A DNA stretch of 64,000 bases. It comes from OAS926 sp035503715. Its GTDB lineage: Bacteria; Pseudomonadota; Alphaproteobacteria; Rhizobiales; Rhizobiaceae. The stretch is taken from assembly GCA_035503715.1 (NCBI GenBank), contig DATJTE010000131.1, positions 1-64,000 of the forward strand. Reading direction: 5' to 3'. Shown one piece after another: positions 1 to 8,544 of the stretch (positions are counted from its first letter, which is position 1; the number at the start of each line of letters is the position of its first letter). Made by a program: the position numbers and the translations under genes. The notes below the pieces were generated by a model. It ran no database searches. It saw only the letters and a list, made by a program, of their open reading frames with translations, and was not told the DNA's origin.

Positions 1-2
1 CC

Positions 3-881
3 GATCTCAACCAGATCGTCCGCGCGGCGCTGGAGGTGACGGCCTACGGCCTGCGCTCGACCGGCGTCAGCGTGGAAACCGACCTTGCGCCTGGTCAGGT
101 CATGGTGATGGGCGACGCCGACCACATCACCCAGGTTGCCGCGAATTTCCTGGTGAATGCGCAGCACGCGCTGTCGATCCAGAATGGCGACCGCCGCATC
201 AAGGTGAAGACGTTCCGCAATGACGACGGAACCAACGGCTTCCTGATCGAGGACAACGGTCCGGGCATTCCGCAATCGATCCGCGACCGCATCTTCGAAT
301 CCTATTTCACCACCAAGCCGGCCGGCGTCGGCACCGGCATCGGCCTGTCGATCTCCCGCTCCATCGTCGAGCGACACAAGGGCAAGATCTGGTTTGAGGA
401 TGTCGAGCCGCAAGGCGCGCGCTTCCTCGTCACGCTGCCCGCGCTGAAACAGGCCGAAGAGACGAAGGCCGCCGCCAACGGCAATGTCGCGGACATCCGC
501 CGCGCACTGATCATCGATGACGAACCGGACGTCGCGGGTTCTCTCGCCGATATCCTGGAGCTGATGGGCATCAAGTCGACGACCGTCACCGCATGGGCGT
601 CAACCACCGAGTCGCTTGGCGGCGTCGAGCCCGACATCGTCTTCAGCGATCTCAGAATGCCCGGCAAGAGCGGACTGGCGATCCACAAGGAATTGATTGA
701 AGGCCGACCGTCGCTGGCGCGCCGTTTTGTGCTCGTCACCGGCGACATGATCGGCGCGCGCGCCGAGATCGAGGCGCTGGCGCCGCACCTGAGGCCGCAG
801 GTGCTGGAAAAGCCATTCAGCACGCTCGACGTGCGCGGCGTGCTGGCAGCGATCAACGATCAGGTGAATCTCGGGAGATAG
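3..881 (+). CDS. Sensor histidine kinase with C-terminal receiver domain (5' truncated)
   Basis: The frame is open from the window edge, so the N-terminal sensor and dimerisation parts lie upstream. What remains is an HATPase domain followed by a receiver. The HATPase shows an N box (NFLVNAQHAL), a G1 box (DNGPGIP) and a G2 box (GTGIGLSISRSIV). The receiver begins near RALIIDDEPDV, carries the likely phospho-aspartate in FSDLRMPGKSG, and has the conserved Lys in EKPFS near the C-terminus. This is the layout of a hybrid kinase that autophosphorylates and passes phosphate to its own receiver. The signal cannot be inferred. A repeat-rich palindrome follows the stop codon directly. Confidence 0.85.
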   Translation, partial: DLNQIVRAALEVTAYGLRSTGVSVETDLAPGQVMVMGDADHITQVAANFLVNAQHALSIQNGDRRIKVKTFRNDDGTNGFLIEDNGPGIPQSIRDRIFESYFTTKPAGVGTGIGLSISRSIVERHKGKIWFEDVEPQGARFLVTLPALKQAEETKAAANGNVADIRRALIIDDEPDVAGSLADILELMGIKSTTVTAWASTTESLGGVEPDIVFSDLRMPGKSGLAIHKELIEGRPSLARRFVLVTGDMIGARAEIEALAPHLRPQVLEKPFSTLDVRGVLAAINDQVNLGR

Positions 882-940
882 TGAATGGTGAATGGTCAAT
901 AGTGAATGGCCGCTTACTATTCACCATTCACTATTCACCA
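882..940. repeat. Imperfect palindrome built from GTGAATGG/GTGAATAG units
   Basis: Several 7-8 base GTGAATGG, GTGAATAG and GTCAATAG units run head to tail on the left. Their complements (CTATTCACC, CATTCAC) run on the right around a short centre (CCGCTTA). RNA from either strand could fold into a long hairpin. It begins right after the kinase stop codon, so it may end that transcript, and it looks like a dispersed intergenic repeat unit. No second copy was seen in this window. Confidence 0.6.
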
Positions 941-943
941 ACG

Positions 944-976
944 AAAAACCTCCGCCGGCAGGGGAAACGGCGGAGG
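944..976 (-). terminator. Rho-independent terminator of the small membrane protein gene
   Basis: Read on the minus strand, CCTCCGCC pairs with GGCGGAGG around a 12-base loop and is followed by five T residues. It lies about 40 bases past the stop of the gene ending at 1016. Confidence 0.75.
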
Positions 977-1015
977 GTCTTCGTTGCGCTGGACGGTCTG
1001 CTTGGGAGGGGAGTG

Positions 1016-1414
1016 TCAGAACACGTTCGGCGTGGAAGAGGTGATTTCGTCGGCGAAGACGAGGCGTATCTTGCGGGCCTCGCCCTTGCTTTCCTTGGCA
1101 ATCATCAGGAGGCAGTCCATCGACTCCGCGCCCCAGGCCTGACCCTGGCAGGCGCGCTCCTTTTCCGAGAGCGGCAGGCGCGCGGATTTCTCGGTCGTCA
1201 GCGGCTCGCCGGCGAGCTCGATCGCCGGCGCGGTCACTGCCGCTTCAGCCGGAGCCTGCACGGAGAGAAGCCCCATCGAAAGGAAGGCGGCCGCGACGAT
1301 CAAGCCGAACATTGCCATCGGATGTTCGTCGGAGCGGCGGCGCAACTCGAGCTTAGGAATGTCGTAGCGGCGAGCGCCGGACGCTTCACTGAGATTTTCA
1401 ATCCTGGCGTTCAT
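1016..1414 (-). CDS. Hypothetical membrane-anchored protein, about 132 aa
   Basis: I do not recognise the family. A charged N-terminal stretch of about 35 residues (RRRSDEHP) precedes one hydrophobic segment (MFGLIVAAAFLSMGLLS). A soluble C-terminal part with two Cys (ERACQGQAWGAESMDCLLMI) follows, so a single-pass inner-membrane protein with a periplasmic tail is likely. The frame is open further upstream, but ATG at 1414 is preceded by AGAGG at an 8-base spacing, while ATG at 1420 is too close to it. It is transcribed alone and ends in its own terminator. The two Cys could form a periplasmic disulfide; that is inference. Confidence 0.65.
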   Translation of the reverse strand: MNARIENLSEASGARRYDIPKLELRRRSDEHPMAMFGLIVAAAFLSMGLLSVQAPAEAAVTAPAIELAGEPLTTEKSARLPLSEKERACQGQAWGAESMDCLLMIAKESKGEARKIRLVFADEITSSTPNVF

Positions 1415-1719
1415 TGTCATCGCCTCTGGTTCCCTGTTGATACGGAACGTAAGGCGATTTTGTTTCGGACCGATGCCGGTACGGAATGGCTGTGTAACAG
1501 GACTGAAACGGAAGAGTTGGCATGGCAGAGGGCGCCGCACACTGATCAATCGTCCAGTGAGCTGATGGCTTGTCCACCTAAATCCTTAACCTGTCTGACA
1601 AATCTCCTGCTTTTTCCCCTTCGTAAGTGGTTCCTATTATTTCCTTCATAGTCCATTTGGCCTATGAGTCGTGCGCTGATTGGGGCCGGCTTGGGGGCGG
1701 TATCCGAGAAGACGCGAAC
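1415..1719. other. Intergenic region upstream of two divergent genes
   Basis: This stretch of about 305 bases holds the promoters of the small membrane protein (leftward) and the MarR regulator (rightward). It is AT-richer near 1580-1670. I could not assign a -35/-10 pair or a dyad with confidence. Confidence 0.5.
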
Positions 1720-2181
1720 TTGTCACAAGAGAAGATTCCAGTTTCCGCGCTGGTCGAATTGATCGAACTGGCGGGAAGATCGATGCATTCGATAGGGTAC
1801 GCTGCCGATCTCTACCCGGCGCAGTGGACAGCTTTGCGCTATTTCGCAAAAGCTCCCGACGGCATGCGTACGGCAAGCGAACTCGCCCGTTTTCAGGGCT
1901 TTGCCAACGGACCGGTGAGCCGGACCGTGCGCACGCTTCTGCAGAAGGGGCTGGTTAAAAAGTCCGATGTCCAGCCGGTCGGGCGCGCAGAACATCTCGA
2001 GCTGACGCCTGCCGGGCACACGATTCTGGAACAGGATCCGACCGGCCGCATCGCCGAAGCCTTGAACGGACTTGGCGGCGGCGAGCGCGAGATCCTGGCC
2101 AACAGCCTTCAAAAGGTGATCCAGGCCGCGTCGTCGGTCTGGCCGCGGGACTCCCGGCCACGCGGGCAACGCCCGACATAA
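1720..2181 (+). CDS. MarR-family transcriptional regulator
   Basis: A winged-helix regulator of about 153 residues, a normal MarR length. The DNA-binding core is seen in the segments MRTASELARFQGF and GPVSRTVRTLLQKGLV, followed by the wing and the usual ELTPAGHTILEQD. Such proteins bind promoters as dimers and release them on binding small aromatics or on oxidation. The frame is open back to 1627, but only TTG at 1720 has a good ribosome site (GAGAAG at 8 bases), so I prefer that start. Its target is unknown. It faces the Rieske oxygenase gene across a 270-base gap and could act there, but no matching operator was seen. Confidence 0.85.
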   Translation: MSQEKIPVSALVELIELAGRSMHSIGYAADLYPAQWTALRYFAKAPDGMRTASELARFQGFANGPVSRTVRTLLQKGLVKKSDVQPVGRAEHLELTPAGHTILEQDPTGRIAEALNGLGGGEREILANSLQKVIQAASSVWPRDSRPRGQRPT

Positions 2182-2404
2182 ACGAGAGCCGCCCAACAAC
2201 CGCGAAAACCCAGTCCGCTTGCTCTGTGAGCAAATCCGTAGGCGTTCGGAGCCATAACGCGCAGCGCTTGGGCGGGCTGGAAATTTTTCTGCCCATTGGC
2301 AACCCGCGAAACGGGCCTAGTTAACACCCGGATTTCGCGGAACTTTTCTGTCAAATTTGACGTGCACGGCATTTACCCGATGCATTTCTGTTTGCCGTAA
2401 AGCA

Positions 2405-2433
2405 TTGCTCCATAACGTTAAATGTGCTCTAAT
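2405..2433 (+). promoter_or_regulatory. Sigma70-type promoter of the Rieske oxygenase gene
   Basis: TTGCTC (2405-2410) and TCTAAT (2428-2433) are spaced by 17 bases and match a housekeeping promoter, with one mismatch in the -10. The -10 abuts the dyad at 2433-2448, so a repressor bound there would block it. Confidence 0.55.
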
Positions 2434-2448
2434 TGAATGAACATTCAA
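2433..2448. promoter_or_regulatory. BetI/TetR-type operator, copy 1
   Basis: TTGAATGAACATTCAA is a perfect 7-2-7 inverted repeat. Closely related 16-base dyads occur at 5565 and 13244, each in front of genes of the same cluster. It overlaps the -10 and likely transcription start of the oxygenase gene. The BetI-like TetR regulator encoded at 11671-12366 is the natural candidate to bind it; that link is inferred. Confidence 0.7.
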
Positions 2449-2453
2449 CAATA

Positions 2454-3677
2454 ATGAGTACGCTTATGAACCCGCACCTTCGCACCGTGGCGGTCCCGAA
2501 CGATTGGGACAGGCGGGGGCTGCCGGGCTGGAGCTATCACAGCCCCGCACTTCTCGAGCTGGAGAAAGAGCATGTCTTCCGGAACCACTGGCAGATCGCC
2601 GGCCACATTTCCGACGTGCCCAAGGAAGGCGACTATCTGACCATGGATGTGGTCGGCGAGCGCGCGCTGATCGTGCGCGGCAAGGACGGGGTCGTTCGCG
2701 CCTTCCACAATCTGTGCCGTCACCGCGGCAGCCGTGTCGTCTCCGACAGCCAGGGCACATGCAAGAACGCGCTGGTCTGCCCATTCCACGGCTGGGTCTA
2801 CAATCTCGACGGCACGCTGCGTGGCGCCGCGCGCCCGCGCTCTTTTCCGGAGCTCGACAAGACCGAGTTCGGCCTGATGCCGCTCGACCTCGAAATCTGG
2901 ATGGGCTTCATCTTCATCCGTTTCCGCAAAGGCCCACAGCCCTCCGTCGCCGAGCTGATGCAGCCGGTGGAGAAGGAAATCGCGCATTATCACGTCGAGG
3001 ACATGGTGCCGTCCTGGGGCATCTGGACCCAGAAGTCGCCGGTGAACTGGAAGTCGGTGCGCGACGTCGACAATGAAGGTTATCACGTCGCCATGGCGCA
3101 CCCCGCGCTGCAGGATCTCTACGGCGCGACCTATTTCGACGAGCCGTTCGTCAACGGCGTGTCGCGCTCGTTCGCGACGTACAATCCGCATGCCGGCCGT
3201 CGCTGGAGCGTGAAGAACTACATCAAGATTGCGCCCGAGCCGACGCACCTCCCCGAGCACCTGCGCAAGGCATGGATCTATTACGGCATGTTCCCGAACA
3301 ATGCGCTTTCCATCATGCCGGAGTCGGTGCAGTTCTATCAGGAGTTCCCGCTCTCGACCGGCGAGACGCTGCTGCGGGGCGCGATCTATCGCTACAAGGA
3401 CGAGACGCGCCAGCAGGCGGCGGCGCGCTACCTCGCCTACCGCATCGATCGCGACACCATGAACGAGGACGTGCAGCTTTCGGTCTGGTCGAACGAATCG
3501 ATGCTGTCGCAGTCCTTCGCCGGCTTCTACCTGTCCGACCTGGAATATGGCGTGCGCACGCACCACGACCATCTGAGAAGGATGGTGCCGATCCTCGGGC
3601 TGGAAACCCAGCCTGAGGAGAAGGATATGTGGAGCCTCAACGACGCGCTTCAGTCCAACTCAACGCCGCACGCCTGA
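2454..3677 (+). CDS. Rieske-type ring-hydroxylating/demethylating oxygenase, alpha subunit (GbcA/CntA-like)
   Basis: A Rieske non-haem iron oxygenase of about 407 residues. The [2Fe-2S] ligands are C88, H90, C109 and H112 (CRH...CPFH). The mononuclear iron site lies around DVDNEGYHVAMAH with H211 and H216. Relatives such as GbcA, CntA and stachydrine demethylase remove N-methyl groups or split quaternary amines, using O2 and electrons from a separate reductase. No reductase gene is present nearby. TTG at 2433 would extend the protein but falls inside the operator, so ATG 2454 or 2466 is more likely; neither has a strong ribosome site. With the aminotransferase, PotABCD-type transporter and GcvT-like protein it probably demethylates an imported amine. 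The substrate is unknown. Confidence 0.85.
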   Translation: MSTLMNPHLRTVAVPNDWDRRGLPGWSYHSPALLELEKEHVFRNHWQIAGHISDVPKEGDYLTMDVVGERALIVRGKDGVVRAFHNLCRHRGSRVVSDSQGTCKNALVCPFHGWVYNLDGTLRGAARPRSFPELDKTEFGLMPLDLEIWMGFIFIRFRKGPQPSVAELMQPVEKEIAHYHVEDMVPSWGIWTQKSPVNWKSVRDVDNEGYHVAMAHPALQDLYGATYFDEPFVNGVSRSFATYNPHAGRRWSVKNYIKIAPEPTHLPEHLRKAWIYYGMFPNNALSIMPESVQFYQEFPLSTGETLLRGAIYRYKDETRQQAAARYLAYRIDRDTMNEDVQLSVWSNESMLSQSFAGFYLSDLEYGVRTHHDHLRRMVPILGLETQPEEKDMWSLNDALQSNSTPHA

Positions 3678-3679
3678 AA

Positions 3680-3700
3680 GCGCGCGACACCGTCGCGCGC
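3680..3700. terminator. Hairpin between convergent genes
   Basis: GCGCGCGAC pairs perfectly with GTCGCGCGC around a 3-base loop, two bases after the oxygenase stop and 10 bases before the end of the converging gene. There is no clear T-run, so termination efficiency is uncertain. Confidence 0.5.
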
Positions 3701-3709
3701 TAAAGCGCT

Positions 3710-3982
3710 TTACTGGCAGTAACAGTCCGAGCCTTCGCCGCCGAAATTGCGTTCGGCGAAGGTGATGGCGTCGCTGTAGCTGGTGTAGCTGGCAAAGGCG
3801 CAGACGGGATTGCCGCGCCGCACGATCATCTGCTCGAGATCCCAGAACGAAATCTCGATCCGGTCGTCGGCGCAGTAGACCGTGTATTTCTCGACTTCAT
3901 AGGCAACCGCAGGCTGCGAGAACACCGGCACGGCCGGGACGGACAGGCCGATCGCGGCGGCCAAGGCAAGAATGGTGCGCAT
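3710..3982 (-). CDS. Small secreted Cys-containing protein, 90 aa
   Basis: An N-terminal signal peptide (MRTILALAAAIGLSVPAVPV) ends at an SQPAVA-type cleavage region. About 65 mature residues follow with four Cys: two spaced internally and a CYC near the end, possibly two disulfides. No family was recognised. ATG at 3982 has GGAG nine bases upstream; a longer frame to 4045 lacks this. It lies between the oxygenase and aminotransferase genes and shares the strand of the latter, but its role there is unknown and it may simply be a bystander. Confidence 0.7.
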   Translation of the reverse strand: MRTILALAAAIGLSVPAVPVFSQPAVAYEVEKYTVYCADDRIEISFWDLEQMIVRRGNPVCAFASYTSYSDAITFAERNFGGEGSDCYCQ

Positions 3983-4063
3983 GAGACGTGTCTCCAAAAT
4001 GGGAGACCAGCATGATCGCCGCATGCTGAACGGCGGATGAAGCAATTGTGGCGCGGCGGTGGC

Positions 4064-5476
4064 TTACCCGCGCCACACGCCTTCGCGGCGGAGATCGTCC
4101 ATCGTGCGGGAGATGCCTTCGCGCAGGATGCCGACCAGATCGTCCACCTGCTCGCGCATAATGATAAGCGGCGGCGACATCACGCACATGTTGATCAACG
4201 GCCGGACCAGCAGGCCGAGTTGCTGGCAATGCGCATCGATGCGTTTTCCCACATCCTTGTCGAGCTGCAGCGGATCCTTGCTCTCGCGATCGGCGACGCA
4301 TTCCACGCACGCCATCAGACCCATGCCGCGCACCTCGCCAACGAGCGGCAGTTCTTCAAGCGTCTTCATCTGCTCCTGGAAATAATCCCCAACCACACGC
4401 GCGTGTTCAAGAATGCCGCCCTCAAGCAGGTCGAGGTTCTTCATCGCGACGGCGCAGCCGACCGGGTGGCTGGTATAGGTGAGGCCATGGCCGAACATGG
4501 CGTCGGGATGGTTGGAGCGCCTGAGCGTCTCCAACAGACGTTCGGAGATCATCACGCCGCCAAGCGGAAAGTAACCTGAGGTCACGCCCTTTGCGAAGGT
4601 GATCATGTCGGGGTCGAGCCCGAACACCTCGCCCGACGCGAAGACATGCCCAAGCCGGCCGAAGCCGGTGACCACCTCGTCGGAGACGTAGAGGATGTCG
4701 TTGTCGCGGCAGATCTCGCGGATGCGCGGCAGGTAGTTAGCCGGCGGCACGATGACGCCACCCGACGCCTGGATCGGTTCGCCGACAAACGCGCCGATGC
4801 GGTCGGCGCCCAGCTCCGCGACCTTGGCGCGAAATTCTTCAACTAGCGAATCGGCGAACGCCTCGACCGTCATGCCTTTTGGCCGGCGGAAGGGGTTCGG
4901 CGAACCGAGCTTGACGACGAGATCATCCGCACCGTCCATCCAGTCACGATCGCGCGGACGGCCGTTGAGCGATGCCGAAAGATAGGTCGAGCCGTGATAG
5001 GCGCTACCGCGCGACAGAAGCAGCTTCTTTTCCGGCCGGCCGCGCACATTGTTGTAGAATTGCATGAAGCGCAGTGCCGTCTCGACCGCGGACGAACCGC
5101 CGGTGGTGAAGAAGGCGTGATTGAGATCGCCCGGCGCGTAAGCCGCGATGCGCTCGGCAAGTTCGGCCGCCGGCGAACTCATCGTGTACCAGGGCGTGTT
5201 GTAGGAGAGTTGCATCGCCTGGTCGTACATGACCTGCGCAAGTTCCTTGCGGCGGTGGCCGACATTGACGCACCACATGCCGGCCGGGCCGTCGATCAGG
5301 CGGCGCCCTTCGGCATCGCGGATGTAGATGCCTTCGCCCTCGCTGATGAACGAGCGTGCTTCCGTGCCGACGCTGCCCGCGAACGGCCAGGGCTGGACGA
5401 GATGTTTCTTCGCAAGCTCGACGGCGTCGCCGGCATCCGGTGCGAATTCCTGCTTGATGTCCCGTATCGCCGCCAT
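4064..5476 (-). CDS. Class III PLP-dependent aminotransferase (putrescine/taurine:pyruvate type)
   Basis: A fold-type I, class III transaminase of 470 residues. The PLP-binding pattern is intact: TTGGSSAVE, a conserved Asp in DEVVTGFGRLG (about D266) and the Schiff-base Lys in TFAKGVT (about K296). Relatives such as SpuC move the terminal amino group of diamines, beta-alanine, taurine or similar omega-amines to pyruvate or 2-oxoglutarate. ATG 5476 has a GAGG ribosome site; the frame continues upstream without one. It is transcribed away from the PotB-like gene, with the operator dyad at 5565 in between. This placement suggests the transported compound is transaminated in the cytoplasm. Substrate assignment is inference. 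Confidence 0.85.
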   Translation of the reverse strand: MAAIRDIKQEFAPDAGDAVELAKKHLVQPWPFAGSVGTEARSFISEGEGIYIRDAEGRRLIDGPAGMWCVNVGHRRKELAQVMYDQAMQLSYNTPWYTMSSPAAELAERIAAYAPGDLNHAFFTTGGSSAVETALRFMQFYNNVRGRPEKKLLLSRGSAYHGSTYLSASLNGRPRDRDWMDGADDLVVKLGSPNPFRRPKGMTVEAFADSLVEEFRAKVAELGADRIGAFVGEPIQASGGVIVPPANYLPRIREICRDNDILYVSDEVVTGFGRLGHVFASGEVFGLDPDMITFAKGVTSGYFPLGGVMISERLLETLRRSNHPDAMFGHGLTYTSHPVGCAVAMKNLDLLEGGILEHARVVGDYFQEQMKTLEELPLVGEVRGMGLMACVECVADRESKDPLQLDKDVGKRIDAHCQQLGLLVRPLINMCVMSPPLIIMREQVDDLVGILREGISRTMDDLRREGVWRG

Positions 5477-5564
5477 GTCAGCCTCACATTTTCGTTCAAT
5501 GAAAACCGAGTCGTTGTATAAAAGGGTCAAAAGACCCGGATTTCAAGGATTTCTTGGCTATATA

Positions 5565-5580
5565 TTGAATGTCCGTTCAA
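5565..5580. promoter_or_regulatory. BetI/TetR-type operator, copy 2
   Basis: TTGAATGTCCGTTCAA has 7-base arms with six of seven positions matching, in the same register as the copies at 2433 and 13244. It lies between the divergent aminotransferase and transporter genes and could control both. Confidence 0.65.
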
Positions 5581-5731
5581 TCAATATCGCAGAAATAGCG
5601 CTTGATTTCAATTGGGCAATGGGCATGATGCCGGGGCGACGATGGGAACCGTCGCCGGACCAAACGCGACGGGGAAGCGCGTGAAAGACCAGCAGGACAT
5701 GACCGAAGAACCCGCGCGAGGGCGTCGCTAG

Positions 5732-6649
5732 ATGACGGCCGCCGCAGAGGGTACAACGATCGCGCAGGCGCCGCGCACAAAACGGTCCAACCTTCTGCAG
5801 TCCGAACAAGCCCAGGGCCTCGCCCTGATAAGTCCGACACTCCTCTACGCGATGGTCCTGCTCGTGGCGCCGATCCTGGTGATCGTCTTCTATAGCTTCT
5901 GGTCCCAGGACTATCTCACCGTCGACCGCACCTTCACGCTAGAGCAATATCGCGTCGCGCTGACGGAGCCGATCTACCGCGACCTGCTCCTGCGCTCGCT
6001 CTGGGTATCGCTGGTGGTGAGCCTCATCACCGTCGTGCTCGCCTACCCGCTCGCCTATTACATCTCGTTCCATGGCGGCAGCTACAAGAGTCTCTGGCTC
6101 TTCCTGATCACCATCCCGTTCTGGACGAGCTACCTGCTGCGCGTGATGTCGTGGAAGGTGATCCTCGGCTACAATGGCGTGCTGAATTCGGGGCTGATGG
6201 GTCTCGGCATCATCGACGAGCCGTCGACCTCGTTCCTCTACAACACCAACGCCGTGGTCATCACGCTCACCCACGCCTGGGCAGCGTTTGCGGTGCTGCC
6301 GATCTTCGTCTCGCTCGAAAAGGTGGACCGCACGCTGATCGAGGCCGCGACCGATCTCGGCGACGGCCCGATCCGCAGCTTCCTGCGGGTCACGCTGCCG
6401 CTCTCGCTGCCGGGCGTCATCTCGGCGCTGCTGATCGTCATGATCCCGACGGTCGGCGATTTCGTCACGCCAAAGCTCGTCGGCGGCAAGGACGGCGTGA
6501 TGATCGCCACCGCCATCGAGACGCAGTTCAAGCGCGGCGCCAACTGGCCGCTCGGCGCAGCACTGTCCGTCATCACCATGACGATCGTCACGCTAATGGC
6601 AGCGTCGATCGTCTTCGTCATCCGCCAGGCCGGGAGGCGGGTGCGATGA
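5732..6649 (+). CDS. ABC transporter permease, PotB/spermidine-putrescine type
   Basis: An inner-membrane permease of 305 residues with about six hydrophobic segments after a polar N-terminus of about 30 residues. It carries the EAA loop (EAATDLGD, near residues 204-211) that contacts the ATPase. It is the first gene of a translationally coupled set: its TGA overlaps the next ATG as ATGA. GAGGG nine bases before ATG 5732 supports the start. With the PotC-, PotA- and PotD/F-like neighbours it forms a full importer of the polyamine/opine/betaine class. The substrate is not readable from the permease alone. Confidence 0.88.
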   Translation: MTAAAEGTTIAQAPRTKRSNLLQSEQAQGLALISPTLLYAMVLLVAPILVIVFYSFWSQDYLTVDRTFTLEQYRVALTEPIYRDLLLRSLWVSLVVSLITVVLAYPLAYYISFHGGSYKSLWLFLITIPFWTSYLLRVMSWKVILGYNGVLNSGLMGLGIIDEPSTSFLYNTNAVVITLTHAWAAFAVLPIFVSLEKVDRTLIEAATDLGDGPIRSFLRVTLPLSLPGVISALLIVMIPTVGDFVTPKLVGGKDGVMIATAIETQFKRGANWPLGAALSVITMTIVTLMAASIVFVIRQAGRRVR

Positions 6650-7458
6650 GAAGCAAGGTCGCCAAGTGGCTTCCCATCTACGCCTTCCTCTACATCGTCT
6701 TCCTGTATCTGCCCGTTATCTTCCTGCCGATCTTTTCGGTGAACACGTCAGCCGTGCCGAAGTTTCCGCTCATGGGCTTCACCTGGAAATGGTACACGGA
6801 CCTGCCGAATACGCCGGCTCTGCTCGACGCCGCGTGGAACAGTCTGATGGTCGGCGTCACCGCTTCGCTGCTCTCCACTGTGCTGGGCATTTGCGCTGCG
6901 CGGGCGATCACGCGCTACCGCTTCCCGGGTCGCACCGCCGCTTCCAGCCTGATCATGGCGCCGCTGGTTCTGCCCGAGATCATCCTCGCCGTGTCGCTGC
7001 TCATCGTCATGCTGTCGCTCGGCCTGGAGCTGTCGCTCTTCACCGTCGTGTTGGGCCATGTGCTGATCTGCATCCCCTATTCGGTGACAGTGCTCAATGC
7101 CGGCTTCGAGGGGTTCGACCGCAGCCTCGAGGAGGCGTCCGCCGATCTCGGCGAAACCTCGTTCGGCACGTTCCGGCGCGTGACGCTGCCGATGGTCGCG
7201 CCGGCGATCATCTCGTCGCTGCTCGTCTCCTTCACGATTTCGCTCGACGAGTTCATCATGGCCTTCTTCCTGACCGGCACCGACGTGACGCTGCCGGTCT
7301 ACATCTGGGGCCAGTTGCGCTTCGCCGCGAAGCTGCCCGGCGTGCTGGCGCTGGGTACGCTGCTGCTCGTCGGTTCCTTCATCCTGCTCACCATCGCCGA
7401 AATCCTGCGCCGCCGCGCGGAACGGCGTGTCCAGTCTACGGGAGGCGTGCTTGCCTGA
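6646..7458 (+). CDS. ABC transporter permease, PotC type
   Basis: The second permease of the importer, about 270 residues. It starts at an ATG overlapping the previous stop by four bases and has GGGAGGCGG as ribosome site. The N-terminus (MRSKVAKWLPIY) leads into the first membrane segment. An EAA loop (EEASADLGETS) and the typical SLDEFIMAFF segment identify it as PotC-like. An open frame extending this reading upstream to 6151 is an overlap with potB and is not the real N-terminus. It pairs with the PotB-like protein to form the translocation pore. Confidence 0.88.
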   Translation: MRSKVAKWLPIYAFLYIVFLYLPVIFLPIFSVNTSAVPKFPLMGFTWKWYTDLPNTPALLDAAWNSLMVGVTASLLSTVLGICAARAITRYRFPGRTAASSLIMAPLVLPEIILAVSLLIVMLSLGLELSLFTVVLGHVLICIPYSVTVLNAGFEGFDRSLEEASADLGETSFGTFRRVTLPMVAPAIISSLLVSFTISLDEFIMAFFLTGTDVTLPVYIWGQLRFAAKLPGVLALGTLLLVGSFILLTIAEILRRRAERRVQSTGGVLA

Positions 7459-8536
7459 ACGTCCGATGATCCAGATCTCCGGCGTCTCGCGGTCATACGG
7501 CTCGTTCAAGGCGCTGGACGACACCTCGCTCACGATCCGCGAAGGCGAATTCTTCTCGCTGCTCGGACCCTCCGGCTGCGGCAAGACCACACTGCTGCGG
7601 ATGATCGCGGGGCTCGATACGCCAACCACCGGTTCGATCTCGATCGACGGGCAGCCGATGGACGGCATCCCGGCCAACCGGCGGCCGACCAACATGGTTT
7701 TCCAGAGCTACGCCATCTTCCCGCATCTGAATGTCGAGCAGAACGTCGCCTACGGCCTGAAGCGCATGAAACTCGACGCAAGCGAGGAAAAACGCCGCGT
7801 CGAGGAAGCTCTGGCACAGGTGTCGCTCGGCGGCCTCGGCAAGCGCGGCGCCACCGAACTTTCCGGTGGCCAGCGGCAGCGCGTGGCGCTCGCGCGCGCC
7901 CTGGTGATGCGCCCGAAGGTACTGCTGCTGGACGAGCCGCTCTCGGCGCTCGACAAAAAGCTGCGCGAGCAGATGCAGGTGGAACTGCGCCGCCTGCAGC
8001 AGGCGGTCGGCATCACCTTCGTGCTGGTCACGCACGACCAATATGAAGCCCTCGGCATGTCGGACCGTATCGCCGTGATGTTCGGCGGCCGGATCGCCCA
8101 GATCGCTGCGCCGTCGCAGATTTATCAGCGGCCGGTGAACCGCCAGGTCGCCGACTTCCTCGGCGGTATGAACTTCATCACGGCCAACGTGGTGGAGAAG
8201 GACGCAGGCTCAATCACGGTCGAGACCGCCGGCTTCGGCCGGGTGAAGACCGAAATGCCTCCCGGCTTCCATGTGAATGGCAAAGCGACGCTCGGCATCC
8301 GCCCGGAGCGGCTGCGCGTGCTGTGGGATGACGCCAAGGCCAAGAACGAGATCGGCGGCAAGATCGTCGACCGCCACTACTTCGGCGAGATCACGCATTT
8401 CGTGGTCGAGATCCCGGGCTTCGAGAAGCCGCTGTCGGTGTCGGAATCCAACAATTTCGGCGCGGATGATCTGCCGGTCGGTTCGTCGGTCCGGCTGGGT
8501 TATGATCCGGACGCGCTGGTCGCGTTGGCAGATTGA
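7451..8536 (+). CDS. ABC transporter ATP-binding protein, PotA type
   Basis: The ATPase of the importer, about 361 residues. Walker A is GPSGCGKTT, the signature is LSGGQRQRVALARAL, Walker B is VLLLDEPLSALD, and a C-terminal TOBE-like regulatory domain follows (from about residue 240, with LGIRPERLRV). TTG at 7451 has GGAGG five bases upstream and overlaps the permease stop by eight bases; ATG 7466 is the alternative. Tight coupling with both permeases supports one operon. The matching solute-binding protein is encoded 2 kb away on the other strand. Confidence 0.9.
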   Translation: MPERPMIQISGVSRSYGSFKALDDTSLTIREGEFFSLLGPSGCGKTTLLRMIAGLDTPTTGSISIDGQPMDGIPANRRPTNMVFQSYAIFPHLNVEQNVAYGLKRMKLDASEEKRRVEEALAQVSLGGLGKRGATELSGGQRQRVALARALVMRPKVLLLDEPLSALDKKLREQMQVELRRLQQAVGITFVLVTHDQYEALGMSDRIAVMFGGRIAQIAAPSQIYQRPVNRQVADFLGGMNFITANVVEKDAGSITVETAGFGRVKTEMPPGFHVNGKATLGIRPERLRVLWDDAKAKNEIGGKIVDRHYFGEITHFVVEIPGFEKPLSVSESNNFGADDLPVGSSVRLGYDPDALVALAD

Positions 8537-8544
8537 GATTTAGC

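Noticed and set aside
6151..6645. N-terminal extension of the PotC-like permease
   Set aside because: It overlaps the potB-like coding region in another frame and has charged, non-membrane composition; the ATG at 6646 has a strong ribosome site.
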